NCBI GenBank assembly: GCA_028023455.1
Contig: JAQFVV010000013.1
Location: 12,254,579 to 12,318,578, forward strand
Source: Epiperipatus broadwayi
Taxonomy: Eukaryota; Onychophora; Udeonychophora; Euonychophora; Peripatidae
Length of the DNA: 64,000 nucleotides
Direction: 5' to 3'
Position numbers and translations under genes: made by a program. The notes beneath the pieces were generated by a model. That model searched no databases. It was not told where the DNA came from and saw nothing but the letters and a program-made list of their open reading frames with translations. Of the stretch, positions 35,701-47,552 are shown one piece after another. The first letter of the stretch is position 1. Each line of letters starts with the position of its first letter.

Positions 35701-38700
35701 TATTCCTCCGATATCACCCTACTCTTGTTATATTAGGCCTGGTGACCTGCAAACTAAGTACATCAGTTAGAGACAGAATATCAAATATATTATCAATAAT
35801 GATATAGTGCACGTAATGAAATTATGTTATAATCTAAGAGAAGAGCTGGTATTCACAAATAGTTATCAAATCCAAAATGAAATAAATATAAAGATGAATA
35901 AGAATGAGAACCACTAACTAAATGACAATAAAATATAATTTCATTACAGAAATATACATAAATAAATTAAATTAAAATTGTTTAACAAAAGTAATTACAA
36001 AATAATAAAATATAGATAACATCCTCAAAATTTTATCCATGTTCAAAATGCTTTATTAATTATTTATTTATTTTGGAAATTTAAAAAAAAAAAATATAAA
36101 AAAATAAATAAGAGTGTGTGTTAGTGCATGTATGAAGAGTGGTTGTTCGTACAATATTACTGAAATATAAATCTCTATAATATTATATATCTTTAAAGTG
36201 TCTTTTTATGAGTCAGAAATAAATTGGCATGTCACTAATCAAATTCATTCTTCCTTAATTAAAGAACAATCATTTCTTTTAGATATAACCAACCATATTA
36301 TTTTAATCATACTCTCCAATATGCATTTTATTAGTTTAGGTAAGATTGCATTTTGAATTTGAGCAGATATAATGGAAGAATATTTCTAACTTAATTATTT
36401 TCCAAAAATATCCATTAAAATATATTGATGTGCCGTTGAGTGCTTTTTGATATTCATTTTACTAGTTAAAATTTAAAATAAATATGTATATGCTCATCTA
36501 TAATTTATTTTAGCAAGTATGATTAGGATTACCATCAGTGTTAAATATATGGTTTCTAAACTTATGAAATCCATTAAATAATATGTACATTTAACTCATT
36601 CGTGGAATAGTGAGATCTTCATCCTTTAATATATGGCATTATACATGCATTTTTTAATAATTATATCATAAAACAGTGGCATATATATATCCCTTTAAAA
36701 AATTATCTATCTACCATTTTAATCTGAATTGGACTTGATTTTATTACTTTATTTTGATATGCGTCTACTTATTGATATACATTAAAATACATTTAAATAA
36801 ATTTGACATATATTGATGATTATCTTTAAGCTTATTCATATTTTTAATAAATACAAAAAGTATATATAAATATAAAGCAATCAAATAAGAATTCTTTGTT
36901 TCATTGCTTAAACTAAACTGATATGTATTACTTCAAATATTCTTAAGAATAATTTATTTTGTTTAATTATTAAATCAAGATAAAACATAACTTTTTTCTT
37001 ATTTTCTACAATTATATTTTGCAATAAAAAAAAAATTATAAAGTAATACCATTTACATTATACTATTTTACGTTATTCCTAATCGTATAACCTTTTATTT
37101 TTTTTCTTGTTTTCATCTGGTCTGATATATTTTTTCTTCATATCCATTTTTGATATACAAATGATGCTTCACCTAATTGTATGTTCAATATCATGATTAT
37201 TGCATTTATTAAAATCTATTAATGTTTTGTATAATCTCAGCAATTAAATAAATTGTATATTCAAGATGAAAGGCTTAAAGTTGAATTTTAAATTGACATT
37301 TCTAGTTCTCTAAAAGTCTGGCCAATGAGAAGGAAGACAAGCTTTCCCTTCTTCCTCTTTGCATTCTTTCTTTTCAACAATAACCAAAATAAATAAATAA
37401 AAATTATTTTCTTATGAATTTTGACAGAACGAACTTTTGTTGAACTTCCTACTAACAAGTCTTATTTTGTTCTAGAATAAAAATAAAACATATTTTCATC
37501 ACATTTTTCTATTTAATAAAATTAATTATCATAAATAAAATGATAGTGCATTTCATAGGTTAATATAAAATATAAAAATATTTTATTTCTATTTTTTAAT
37601 GAAATATTTTACCAAGATTAATTTTTTTGTAATCAAATGAATAAATATATTAATTTAAGTATATGCATGTATTATCATTGAGGTATGAGCCTCTGCTCAA
37701 CCCATAAATAGTTTTATCACTTATATCTATGATAAAATTATGCACTAATATTTACATAACCATTAGTTACTTACATTGATAATAAGACTTAATTAGTTAT
37801 TTATCTTAAAGAACTTTAATTGAATAGTTTTGATATCTACTTAATTTTCTAATTTTTTTAAAATTATATTATTTACTTTTTCTATTCAAAGTGTTAATAT
37901 GAAGCTAACTATTTCAGTATATATATGTTTGGCGTGTATATATATATACAGAGAGAGAGAGAAAGAAAGATATAATTTACAATAGCTTTAAGTAATTATT
38001 GCTGAGATGAACTGTTAATTTTAAAGATAGTGCAAATATATGATCTTTTTATGCTCAATCACAAATGACTGCCCAATGTGAGGTCTACTGATTATTGCTG
38101 ATGATGATGAAGCTAATTTTTTGCCATTATTATTTAGCATCATCAGTATTACATCATTTTTTGATTATTGCATTATGCATCAACTAGTGGAAACACATAT
38201 AGGAACATTTACATTTGTCTATAGTAAAATAACATATTTACATTCCCTTCAACTGTAATATATATATATATTGAACCAGGTCAGAGAAAATCGCTCTCAT
38301 TATTTTGTTTAAATCTCGTATTTAACTCAGGCTGTGCTTTCACTACTGCGACAGACTGGCCCTTCAAGCAGAGAAGTATAATACCACAGGTAGATGAAAC
38401 ATCAATGGTATCTATATACAAAATATAACCTATGATCACATTTCCAGGATATAGCACTTATTGGCTGCTAGATTTAAACCCCTGCCATCCAAAGCACTTT
38501 ATTTGTTTTGAGGATTATCCTTAGGCACCAGGTAACCACAGGTTATATAGTCAGCATGCCCAGATGACAGGTATATAATCCAGCATTTGATATATCTCCA
38601 AGCTATCTTCTTTTTTAATTGTGAGGGGAAAATCACCCAACACTTATAAATTAACCTACTAGTGATGCAGTTATAAGAGAAAATCAATCAGACAACAATT

Positions 38701-39814
38701 AAGCAAACAAATATTTTATTTTACAAACACACATAATTATAACACAATATAATAAAAATTTACATATACAAACACATATTTATAACAATATAATAAAAAT
38801 TTACAGATGCAATATTAAAGATTACATTGGCTGTAATTATTAGTGTTCATTAAAGATCTTTTATTCACATGTATGTGCACATCTTTAGAATGGGAGAATA
38901 TGAAATATTTATCTAGGATTTTGGATAGCACATCACAATTTTATGGATTTAGTTACTAGCTTATTTCCTTCTTTGTCGACTACAAACTGTTTGGCTTTTG
39001 ATTTCCATCAATGGTTTTGGCTTCTTGTTGATTTTCCAGTTTACAATGAGATAGAGAGATTATCAGTAGTTCACAGATCACAAGGTGGGCATGAGTTCCA
39101 GGTGAAGAACATTTGATGGTTCTGAGGACTGGAATCAAAGACCAACCAAATACTTCATGTGTTTAGCACTACATGTTGCTAGGTCAGCCTTCAGTGAAGA
39201 TAGCTTAATGCAAATGCATATTGGAAATGTGGAAAGTTTTTTGCCATCTTCTCTTTAATTTTAATAATAATACAGAAGTGTTGAATAATAATTTTACTGC
39301 ATCTGAAACAATCTAAATGGCAATCAATTTATCTTTTGTCTCTGGTCTTTTATAATTCTCCCATTCATTGTTTTCCCCTATCATCCTTAGATCAGTTTAA
39401 TTAATTTTGTATTACCTTTATTAATTTTTGCATTCCATTTTAATCTAATCTCTTGCTTAGATTAATTTAGTACTTTGATAAGATAGTGTCCATGGTCTTT
39501 TTAATTAATCCAATTGGGAGTTATCTTTTTATTATCAGTCAAGTAATCCTTTAATAAATTGCAATAAATAAAAAAAATACTAATAAAGAATCTATCAATG
39601 TGTATTTCAATTTATTCAATCGTTCTAATAATAACATTAACTCTATTATAATATGCAATTTGATATGCTGCAGATTAAGAAATTTACAAATAAATAGTTA
39701 CCAATGTTGGTTTATATTACCATATATGAAAAAATAAAATAAGCCAACACAACCTTTTTTTTTAAAAATATAATGATTCCAAATTTAAATCTAGACCAAG
39801 TTGATACTATATAT
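32706..39814. other. Long intron stretch without recognised genes
   Basis: Very AT-rich, with TA and GT/GA microsatellites near 32740, 34855-34885, 35142, 37919-37970 and 38264. At 34440-34525 a decayed relative of the 6265-6475 MITE is visible (TATAGTATAATTTTTACACG). At 38330-38690 and 38940-39540 the base composition is more balanced (for example AGTCAGCATGCCCAGATGAC and GTGGGCATGAGTTCCAGGTG), which suggests old repeats that I cannot classify. Confidence 0.4.
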
Positions 39815-40380
39815 TGAAACAGATATGCTGTTTCTCATATAAATATTCATAAGATCCCCCAATTCAAAAATGTCTAGTGTGATTCAGTTTAATTGGGAAC
39901 ACAATAAAGCTGTGATTTGTTAAAAAAAAATCATATTTTTAATTTTGTGATTGATGGATTGGAATAAAATGTTATGTCATCTTATTTTTTTTTGTCTATC
40001 TCAATAAAAAAAAAAAGAAATTAATTATCCAATCATTAAAAAGAAAGAAAAAAGATACTTGAGTTAAACTGAGGCAGTATTCAAATTAGGCACATCGTCG
40101 GAAGAAACGAATTTTTTTTTCTCTCGTCTTACACAGAGAGGCAGAACATGTTAAATTTTTTTTTTAAAAAAAAGTGTATTACTTAATTCTTTTGACACAT
40201 TAAAATATAGATTTAACAAAATGTGAAGATGGAAAAAGAAAGCTTTACTAGAGGAATTTTAGTGACAATGGGGTAATTTAGCGGCTTCACTCTCTCCACG
40301 CTGTGCCATGACTTTCCATAAATGAAATAACCCGCCTTCTTTTGAGTAAACTAGACTACAAAACTGGAAGGTAATTATGT

Positions 40381-40735
40381 TATAAAATATTAAAACATCT
40401 TTATCATACGTTATAAAGTGAAATTATGAAATAATTACATAGGATTGGTTTTATAAAATATTAAAACATCTTTATCATACGTTATAAAGTGAAATTATGA
40501 AATAATTACATAGAATTTGTTTTATAAAATATTAAAACATCTTTATCATACGTTACAAAGTGAAGTTATGAAATAATTACATAGAATTTGTTTTGTAAAA
40601 TATTAAAACATCTTTATCATATGTTATAAAGTGAAGTTATGAAATAATTACATAGAATTTGTTTTATAAAATATTAAAACATCTTTATCATACGTTATAA
40701 AGTGAAATTATAAAATAATTGTACGCAAATTTATT
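40381..40735. repeat. Tandem array, 71-bp unit, five copies
   Basis: The unit starts TATAAAATATTAAAACATCT and includes CATACGTTATAAAGTGAAAT. Starts at 40381, 40452, 40523, 40594 and 40665 give an exact period of 71. The same array is present in the right LTR from about 45424. Confidence 0.9.
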
Positions 40736-40765
40736 TGTAAAAATATTTGAACGTATTTACTATAT

Positions 40766-41355
40766 AAATTAGAAATGCTTCAATTACTAAATGATAAATG
40801 CTCCACAAGCCAAACAGAGTTCATGTGTATGAATATACCTTTATATGTGACTAAATTAGAAATGCTTTAATTACTAAATGATAAATGCTCCACAAGCCAA
40901 ACAGAATTTATGTATATGAATATACTTTTATATTTGACTAAATTATAAATGCTCCACAAGCCAAACAGAGTTTATGTGTATGAATATACCTTTATATTTG
41001 ACTAAATTAGAAATGCTTTAATTACTAAATGATAAATGCTCCACAAACCAAACAGAATTTATGTATATGAATATACTTTTATATTTGACTAAATTATAAA
41101 TGCTCCACAAGCCAAACAGAGTTTATGTGTATGAATATACCCTTATATTTGACTAAATTAGAAATGCTTTAATTACTAAATGATAAATGCTCCACAAACC
41201 AAACAGAGTTTATGTATATGAATATAGTTTTATATTTGACTAAATTATAAATGCTCCACAAGCCAAACAGAGTTTATGTGTGTGAATATACTTTTATATT
41301 TGACTAAATTAGAAATACTTTAATTACTAAATGATAAATGCTCCACAAGCCAAGA
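40766..41355. repeat. Tandem array with alternating long and short units
   Basis: Units carry ATAAATGCTCCACAAGCCAA and TATGTGTATGAATATAC. Long units also have GAAATGCTTTAATTACTAAA; short units lack it. Long and short units alternate in the central part, pointing to a higher-order repeat. The right LTR has the matching array from about 45810. Confidence 0.85.
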
Positions 41356-41399
41356 ATTGCTGAGTTTAAATGTTTACCAATCAATAATAATTCATAGAA

Positions 41400-41950
41400 T
41401 AATGAAATGCTGTATAAATCATAAATGCTTGACTGCTCCCAAGCTTCTTCACATAAATGAATTCAAAGTGAATTATTGTATAAACCATAAATGCTTGACT
41501 TCTTCTAAGGTTCTTCTCTTAAATGAATTCAAAATGAATTATTGTATAAATCATAAATGCTTGACTGTTTCCAAGCTTCTTCTCATAAAGGAATTCAAAA
41601 ATGAACTATTGTTAAATTAGAATATTTCCAAGCTTCTTCACATAAATGAATTCAAAATGAATTATTGTATAAACCATAAATGCTTGACTGCTCCCAAACT
41701 TCTTCTCATAAATGAATCCAAAATGAACTATTGTTGAATCAGAATATTCCCAAGCTTCTTCTCATAAATGAATTCAAAATGAGCTATTGTTGAATTAGAA
41801 TATTTCCAAGCTTCTTCTCATAAATGGATTCAAAAATGAACTATTGTTGAGTTAGAATATTTCCAAGCTTCTTCTCATTAAGGAATTCAAAAATGAACTA
41901 TTGTTGAATTAGACTGTTTCCAAACTTCTTCTCATAAATGGACTTGTAAA
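41400..41950. repeat. Tandem array of roughly 55-65-bp units
   Basis: Repeated CCAAGCTTCTTCTCATAAAT, GAATTCAAAATGAACTATTG and either CATAAATGCTTGACTG or TTGAATTAGAATATT. Two unit subtypes are seen, the first half mostly with the CTTGACTG block and the second half with the GAATTAGAATATT block. The apparent ORFs in it (41357-41620 and its copy in the right LTR) are products of the repeat, not genes. Confidence 0.85.
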
Positions 41951-42440
41951 TGAACTATTGATAAAAAAAAAGAACTGCTTCTAGCTCTTTCATAAGTAAA
42001 ATGGAAATGTGTTATCATGTGGATAGAAAAGAACTTCGTTAGAAATTGCTAATTAATTGTTATTTAATAAAAAAATTTTTTGTTACTAAAAATTAAATTG
42101 GTTATCCAGTTGTCCAGTTTTGTTTTGTTTTATTGCATCACTCATCAGTTATAGCACTGGTTCATGAGAATCTCATGCCTTCTGAGCTACATCTGACATA
42201 ACTAGACCTAGGCCAGTCAGGTTGTAGTGAGATGGAACTCTAATGGCGCTGTTTGGAAAACCAAACATATAAATGTTTAGATGTTCCCAGTCTCTATTGT
42301 ACTACATCCTCTGATGAGCAGGAAATATTGTTGTAGGTGCCATTAACATCTGCATTAGGAATGTCAATTGATAGTTCCTTCCTACAGCATGCTCATCAGA
42401 AAATTGTTACAACTGACGTAATAAAAGGGTTGTATGGCGG

Positions 42441-42735
42441 TCCGGTTACATTTGTCATCCAACTGTGAGGCTTTATCCAGCTAGCGTAACCATAGGCACC
42501 TATTACATTTGGCGTCCAACTGTGAGGCTTTATCCAGCTAGCCTAACCATAGGCACCTATTACATTGTCATCCAACTGTGAGGCTTTACCTGGCTAACCT
42601 ACCTATAGACTCCGGTTACATTTGGCGCCTTACTGTGAGGCCTTATCTGGCTAGCCTACTCATAGGCCGGTTAATTTGCCACCTTACTGTGAGGCCTTAT
42701 CTAGCTAGCCTATTCATAGGCATAAGCAGATCACG
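42441..42735 (+). repeat. Tandem repeat at the LTR/internal junction, five units of 54-57 bp
   Basis: Units contain CCAACTGTGAGGCTTTATCC, GCTAGCCTAACCATAGGC and (in two units) CATTTGGCGTCC or CATTTGGCGCC. The CC anchor recurs at 42459, 42516, 42572, 42628 and 42682. It begins at the last bases of the left LTR, exactly where the primer-binding site should lie. TTGGCGTCC...GTGAGG is similar to tRNA-primer sites of Gypsy-type elements, so I infer an amplified primer-site region; the actual priming unit is not decidable by eye. Confidence 0.7.
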
Positions 42736-42948
42736 ATTCTGTGATATGAACAGTGCATATGATGTAGTGATGTAATTTGTTCAGGAAGGATGGAAAAATA
42801 AAAGTCTAAAAGAAAAACACAAAATGAATGGCATAAAGAATGAAACAGGCATTTCAAAGAAGATGGAGTAAAGTCATGGTGTGGATGGAGAGAGAAGCTT
42901 ATTAAAGTTGAAATTAAAAAAATACTACTAAACTAGAATAAAATATTG

Positions 42949-44268
42949 ATGAAAACCAGATCAAAATCAAAAAAAATGGTGAACTTAGAAACTCAGGAAA
43001 CAGAAAAGATAGCCATGTTAAGGCAGCTATTAGATATGGTGAAAGAACGAATAGAAAAAGAGGATAAACAAAGAGAAGAAGATATCAAACAAAGAGAAGA
43101 ATATAACCAAAAATGGGATAAACAAAGAGAAGAAGATATCAAACAAAGAGAAGAATATAACAAGCAAGCAATAGAAGCAAACCAAAGAATAGAAAAACGA
43201 ATTAAAGAAGCAGTGGAAAAACAGAATGAAAAGTTCAACCAGTTAATGAAAAAAATAACTCAGTCTAAAAAATTGGATGAGGAGGAAACTTTGGAATTCC
43301 CAACCAAAGATATTTTAAAGGAATCACAAATTGAATACCCCAATACTGATGAAGTAAAATTTGAGATTGTTAAAAAGGAAGAAATTGAAATTACAAAGAG
43401 TGATCTTGAAATTGTCAGTCTACCTTCAGGAAAGCTTCTGATTGTGGAATATACCTCTAAAATTGAAAATAAAGAAACAGTATATACAGAAGCTGAGAAT
43501 GAAATTGTATCAAATACAGTAAAAGAGTTTCAAATGGATGAAAATGAATCTAATAAAGCAAAATTAAAATCTTCTGATCTTCAAGAAGATGAAAAACGTG
43601 AAAATGAACATAAACAAAATATAACAAAGGGACTGTCCAATATAGAAGAAAATGTTTCAGAAAAATTGTCTGATATATGCTATGAAATAGTAAAGGAGAT
43701 AGAGAAAGAAACCATAAAATGGAAAGAAAAGTATGTTAGTCCTCAGCCATATATAAAAATTATAAACAAAAGCTTAATAAACTCAAATCAAAAATTGAGT
43801 ACAGAAAAAAAATATATGAAGACAGTTATTAAAAATATAGTTGCTTACGCAGGAAAAGACACCAAAAAGGAATCTGAAAACTCGGGATTTATCAGTGTGA
43901 AAGAAATTAAACAACAAGAAACCTTTACAAATACCAAAAAAATAATTATTATGGCAGAAGAACCATTTAAAAATAAACTTTTATGTAAAAATGAAGTACC
44001 ACCATGGAAGAGGAACAGGAGAAAATTCACAGATGGTGTTCATGGTCCATATCGGACACGTATAATTAGAAGATCAAACAATAACAAGGATCTCCAAAGA
44101 AAATACAGAAGTGAAGCAGCAAGACACCACAGTAATGTTAAATATGATAAATTTCCAACAAAGAGACGATCCAGAAGTATGTCACCTCATAATACAAAAG
44201 AGGACTATAGGAGAACTGATCATGATCCTCAGTCTCCCAAACCAGGTTGCAGTTATAATTCAGAATAA
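42949..44268 (+). CDS. Unrecognised 439-residue charged, coiled-coil protein of the LTR element
   Basis: The only ORF of the internal region, intact. The first ATG in frame is 42949 (the codon before it is TTG). It starts MKTRSKSKKMVNLETQ. Residues 20-110 are dominated by Glu, Lys, Gln and Arg, with the block KQREEDIKQREEYN occurring twice, as in a coiled coil. Residues 110-330 are Glu/Lys/Ile-rich without clear domains. The last 90 residues are basic (PPWKRNRRKF, RRSRSMSP), ending in a Cys-Ser tail. I see no zinc finger, protease or polymerase motif and no signal peptide. It may derive from the gag N-terminus of a partner element, bind nucleic acid through the basic end, or be a novel accessory protein. 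No function is claimed. Confidence 0.75.
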   Translation: MKTRSKSKKMVNLETQETEKIAMLRQLLDMVKERIEKEDKQREEDIKQREEYNQKWDKQREEDIKQREEYNKQAIEANQRIEKRIKEAVEKQNEKFNQLMKKITQSKKLDEEETLEFPTKDILKESQIEYPNTDEVKFEIVKKEEIEITKSDLEIVSLPSGKLLIVEYTSKIENKETVYTEAENEIVSNTVKEFQMDENESNKAKLKSSDLQEDEKRENEHKQNITKGLSNIEENVSEKLSDICYEIVKEIEKETIKWKEKYVSPQPYIKIINKSLINSNQKLSTEKKYMKTVIKNIVAYAGKDTKKESENSGFISVKEIKQQETFTNTKKIIIMAEEPFKNKLLCKNEVPPWKRNRRKFTDGVHGPYRTRIIRRSNNNKDLQRKYRSEAARHHSNVKYDKFPTKRRSRSMSPHNTKEDYRRTDHDPQSPKPGCSYNSE

Positions 44269-44855
44269 AATAGAGATAGCTGATGGGAAAGGTTTGTGAG
44301 TGTGGTGTAGTGATGCATGAGCTTCTGTTTTTCATGTTGAGATGGTGGATGATTGAGCAGAGTTGCTTGGATGCATTGTGTTATGATGCTCCGAAGTATA
44401 TGCTCGGCACTATCCAGACCTGGATGTTGTGCTCCAAGAGTAGTCCAGCAGTGCGTATATATAGGTCTCATGTATAGGCCTTGGTCTCATGGATAGGCCA
44501 AATGATAGCCCCTAAGACTCACCGAAGCTGAGCAGGGTTGGCTGAATGCCAAATTGATTTTTTTTTCTCTGGCTCCTGCTCTTGGTTGGATGGTGCTTCT
44601 AGGTACAAGAGAGGTAGTGCTTAAAAATGAGATATTTTCTCGTGATGTCGTGAGGCGGTGTGTACTGGTAGTTTGTGTTTGGCCATCTATTTGTCCCAGC
44701 ATTGGAGGCTATAGTTCATGTATTCATTTTTCCGGCTCATCTTACCCATTCATCAGCATATCTAAAATCAGGCAGTACTGAGAAATAATGTGTATAGTAT
44801 ATGGAATGAAATCGTACTTCCAGGCGATTTCATCCCAAAATTTGGTGAGGGGTAA
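44269..44855 (+). other. 3' internal region and polypurine tract of the LTR element
   Basis: A non-coding stretch with higher GC than its surroundings. It contains the near-repeat AGGTCTCATGTATAGGCC / TGGTCTCATGGATAGGCC at 44463-44501. A 20-base piece CGAAGCTGAGCAGGGTTGGC at 44523-44542 resembles the A-box part of 5S rRNA genes. It ends in GGTGAGGGGTAA just before the right LTR, which is the likely plus-strand primer (polypurine tract). No ORF of note. Confidence 0.5.
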
Positions 44856-47552
44856 TGAAACAGATATGCTGTTTCTCATATAAATATTCATAAGATCCCC
44901 CCTCATTCAAAAATGTCTAGCGTGATTCAGTTTAATTGGGAATGCAATAAAGCTGTGATTTGTTAAAAAAAAATCATATTTTTAATTTTGTGATTGATGG
45001 ATTGGAATAAAATGTTATGTCATCTTATTTTTTTTTGTCTGTCTCAATAAAAAAAAAAGAAATTAATTATCCAATCATTAAAAAGAAAGAAAAAAGATAC
45101 TTGAGTTAAACTGAGGCAGTATTCAAATTAGGCACGTCGTCGGAAGAAAAGAATTTTTTTTTCTCTCATCTTACACAGAGAGGCAGAACATGTTAAATTT
45201 TTTTTTTAAAAAAAAAGTGTATTACTTAATTCTTTTGACACATTAAAATATAGATTTAACAAAACGTGAAGATGGAAAAAGAAAGCTTTACTAGAGGAAT
45301 TTTAGTGACAATGGGGTAATTTAGCGGCTTCACTCTCTCCACGCTGTGCCATGACTTTCCATAAATGAAATAACCCGCCTTCTTTTGAGTAAACTAGACT
45401 ACAAAACTGGAAGGTAATTATGTTATAAAATATTAAAACATCTTTATCATATGTTATAAAGTGAAATTATAAAATAATGACATAGGATTGGTTTTATAAA
45501 ATATTAAAACATCTTTATCATACGTTATAAAATGAAATTATGAAATAATTACATAGAATTTGTTTTATAAAATATTAAAACATCTTTATCATACATTACA
45601 AAGTGAAGTTATGAAATAATTACATAGAATTTGTTTTGTAAAATATTAAAACATCTTTATCATACGTTATAAAGTGAAGTTATGAAATAATTACATAGAA
45701 TTTGTTTTATAAAATATTAAAACATCTTTATCATACGTTATAAAGTGAAATTATGAAATAATTGTACGCAAATTTATTTATAAAAATATTTGAACGTATT
45801 TACTATATAAATTAGAAATGCTTCAATTACTAAATGATAAATGCTCCACAAGCCAAACAGAGTTCATGTGTATGAATATACCTTTATATGTGACTAAATT
45901 AGAAATGCTTTAATTACTAAATGATAAATGCTCCACAAGCCAAACAGAATTTATGTATATGAATATACTTTTATATTTGACTAAATTATAAATGCTCCAC
46001 AAGCCAAACAGAGTTTATGTGTATGAATATACCTTTATATGTGACTAAATTAGAAATGCTTTAATTACTAAATGATAAATGCTCCACAAGCCAAACAGAA
46101 TTTATGTATATGAATATACTTTTATATTTGACTAAATTATAAATGCTCCACAAGCCAAACAGAGTTTATGTGTATGAATATACCCTTATATTTGACTAAA
46201 TTAGAAATGCTTTAATTACTAAATGATAAATGCTCCACAAACCAAACAGAGTTTATGTATATGAATATAGTTTTATATTTGACTAAATTATAAATGCTCC
46301 ACAAGCCAAACAGAGTTTATGTGTGTGAATATACTTTTATATTTGACTAAATTAGAAATACTTTAATTACTAAATGATAAATGCTTCACAAGCCAAGAAT
46401 TGCTGAGTTTAAATGTTTACCAATCAATAATAATTCATAGAATAATGAAATGCTGTATAAATCATAAATGCTTGACTGCTCCCAAGCTTCTTCACATAAA
46501 TGAATTCAAAGTGAATTATTGTATAAACCATAAATGCTTGACTGCTTCTAAGGTTCTTCTCTTAAATGAATTCAAAATGAATTATTGTATAAATCATAAA
46601 TGCTTGACTGTTTCCAAGCTTCTTCTCATAAAGGAATTCAAAAATGAACTATTGTTAAATTAGAATATTTCCAAGCTTCTTCACATAAATGAATTCAAAA
46701 TGAATTATTGTATAAACCATAAATGCTTGACTGCTCCCAAACTTCTTCTCATAAATGAATCCAAAATGAACTATTGTTGAATCAGAATATTCCCAAGCTT
46801 CTTCTCATAAATGAATTCAAAATAAGCTATTGTTGAATTAGAATATTTCCAAGCTTCTTCTCATAAATGAATTCAAAAATGAACTATTGTTGAATTATAA
46901 TATTTCCAAGCTTCTTCTCATAAATGAATTCAAAATGAATTATTGTTGAATTAGAATATTTCCAAGCTTCTTCTCATAAAGGAATTCAAAAATGAACTAT
47001 TGTTGAATTAGACTGTTTCCAAACTTCTTCTCATAAATGGACTTGTAAATGAACTATTGATAAAAAAAAAAAAAGAACTGCTTCTAGCTCTTTCATAAGT
47101 AAAATGAAAATGTGTTATCATGTGGATAGAAAAGAACTTCGTTAGAAATTGCTAATTAATTGTTATTTAATAAATTTTTTTTTGTTACTAAAAATTAAAT
47201 TGGTTATCCAGTTGTCCAGTTTTGTTTTGTTTTATTGCATCACTCATCAGTTATAGCACTGGTTCATGAGAATCTCATGCCTTCTGAGCTACGTCTGACA
47301 TAACTAGATCTAGGCCAGTCAGGTTGTGGTGAGACGGAACTCTAATGGCGCTGTTTGGAAAACCAAACATATAAATGTTTAGATGTTCCCAGTCTTTATT
47401 GTACTACATTCTCTGATGAGCAGGAAATGTTGTTGTAGGTGCCATTAACATCTGCATTAGGAATGTCAATTGATAGTTCCTTCCTACAGCATGCTCATCA
47501 GAAAATTGTTACAACTGACGTAATAAAAGGATTGTATGGCGGTCCGGTTACA
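44856..47552 (+). repeat. Right LTR (2697 bp)
   Basis: A near-identical copy of the left LTR in the same orientation, starting TGAAACAGATATGCTG and ending GGTCCGGTTACA before ATATATATAT. All three arrays are present. It has one extra CCAAGCTTCTTCTCATAAAT unit near 46910-46970 compared with the left copy, which explains most of the 61-bp length difference. Confidence 0.85.

Larger units (their letters stand above)
39815..42450 (+). repeat. Left LTR (2636 bp)
   Basis: Begins TGAAACAG and ends CGGTTACA. In order it contains an A/T-rich head, a stretch with AGCGGCTTCACTCTCTCCAC (about 40280), three tandem arrays (40381-40735, 40766-41355, 41400-41950) and a unique 3' part (42100-42450) of higher GC. 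A short hairpin-forming stretch (CTCTGATGAGCA and TGCTCATCAGA, 42310-42400) is near the end. It differs from the right LTR by scattered substitutions and by one fewer 57-bp-type unit near 41900. Confidence 0.85.
39815..47552 (+). mobile_element. Long-LTR non-autonomous retroelement (LARD-like)
   Basis: Two very similar direct repeats (39815-42450 and 44856-47552) both start TGAAACAGATATGCTG and end GGTCCGGTTACA, that is TG...CA, as for LTRs. They enclose 2405 bp containing one ORF. The purine-rich GGTGAGGGGTAA lies just before the right repeat, in the place of a polypurine tract. Flanks on both sides are ATATAT, compatible with a 4-6 bp target duplication but low in complexity. No protease, reverse transcriptase, RNase H or integrase was seen, so the element would depend on enzymes from elsewhere. 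The high LTR similarity implies recent insertion. Strand is set by the polypurine tract and the ORF. Confidence 0.85.

Noticed and set aside
41357-41620. 87-codon ORF, with an almost identical copy at 46400-46663
   Set aside because: It is a translation of the tandem array in the LTRs (CINHKCLT repeated), not a gene.
42311-42400. CTGATGAGCAGGAAA in the LTR as a hammerhead
   Set aside because: Stem II would have only four bases with no loop, and stem I flanks do not pair; more likely part of a simple hairpin with TGCTCATCAG downstream.
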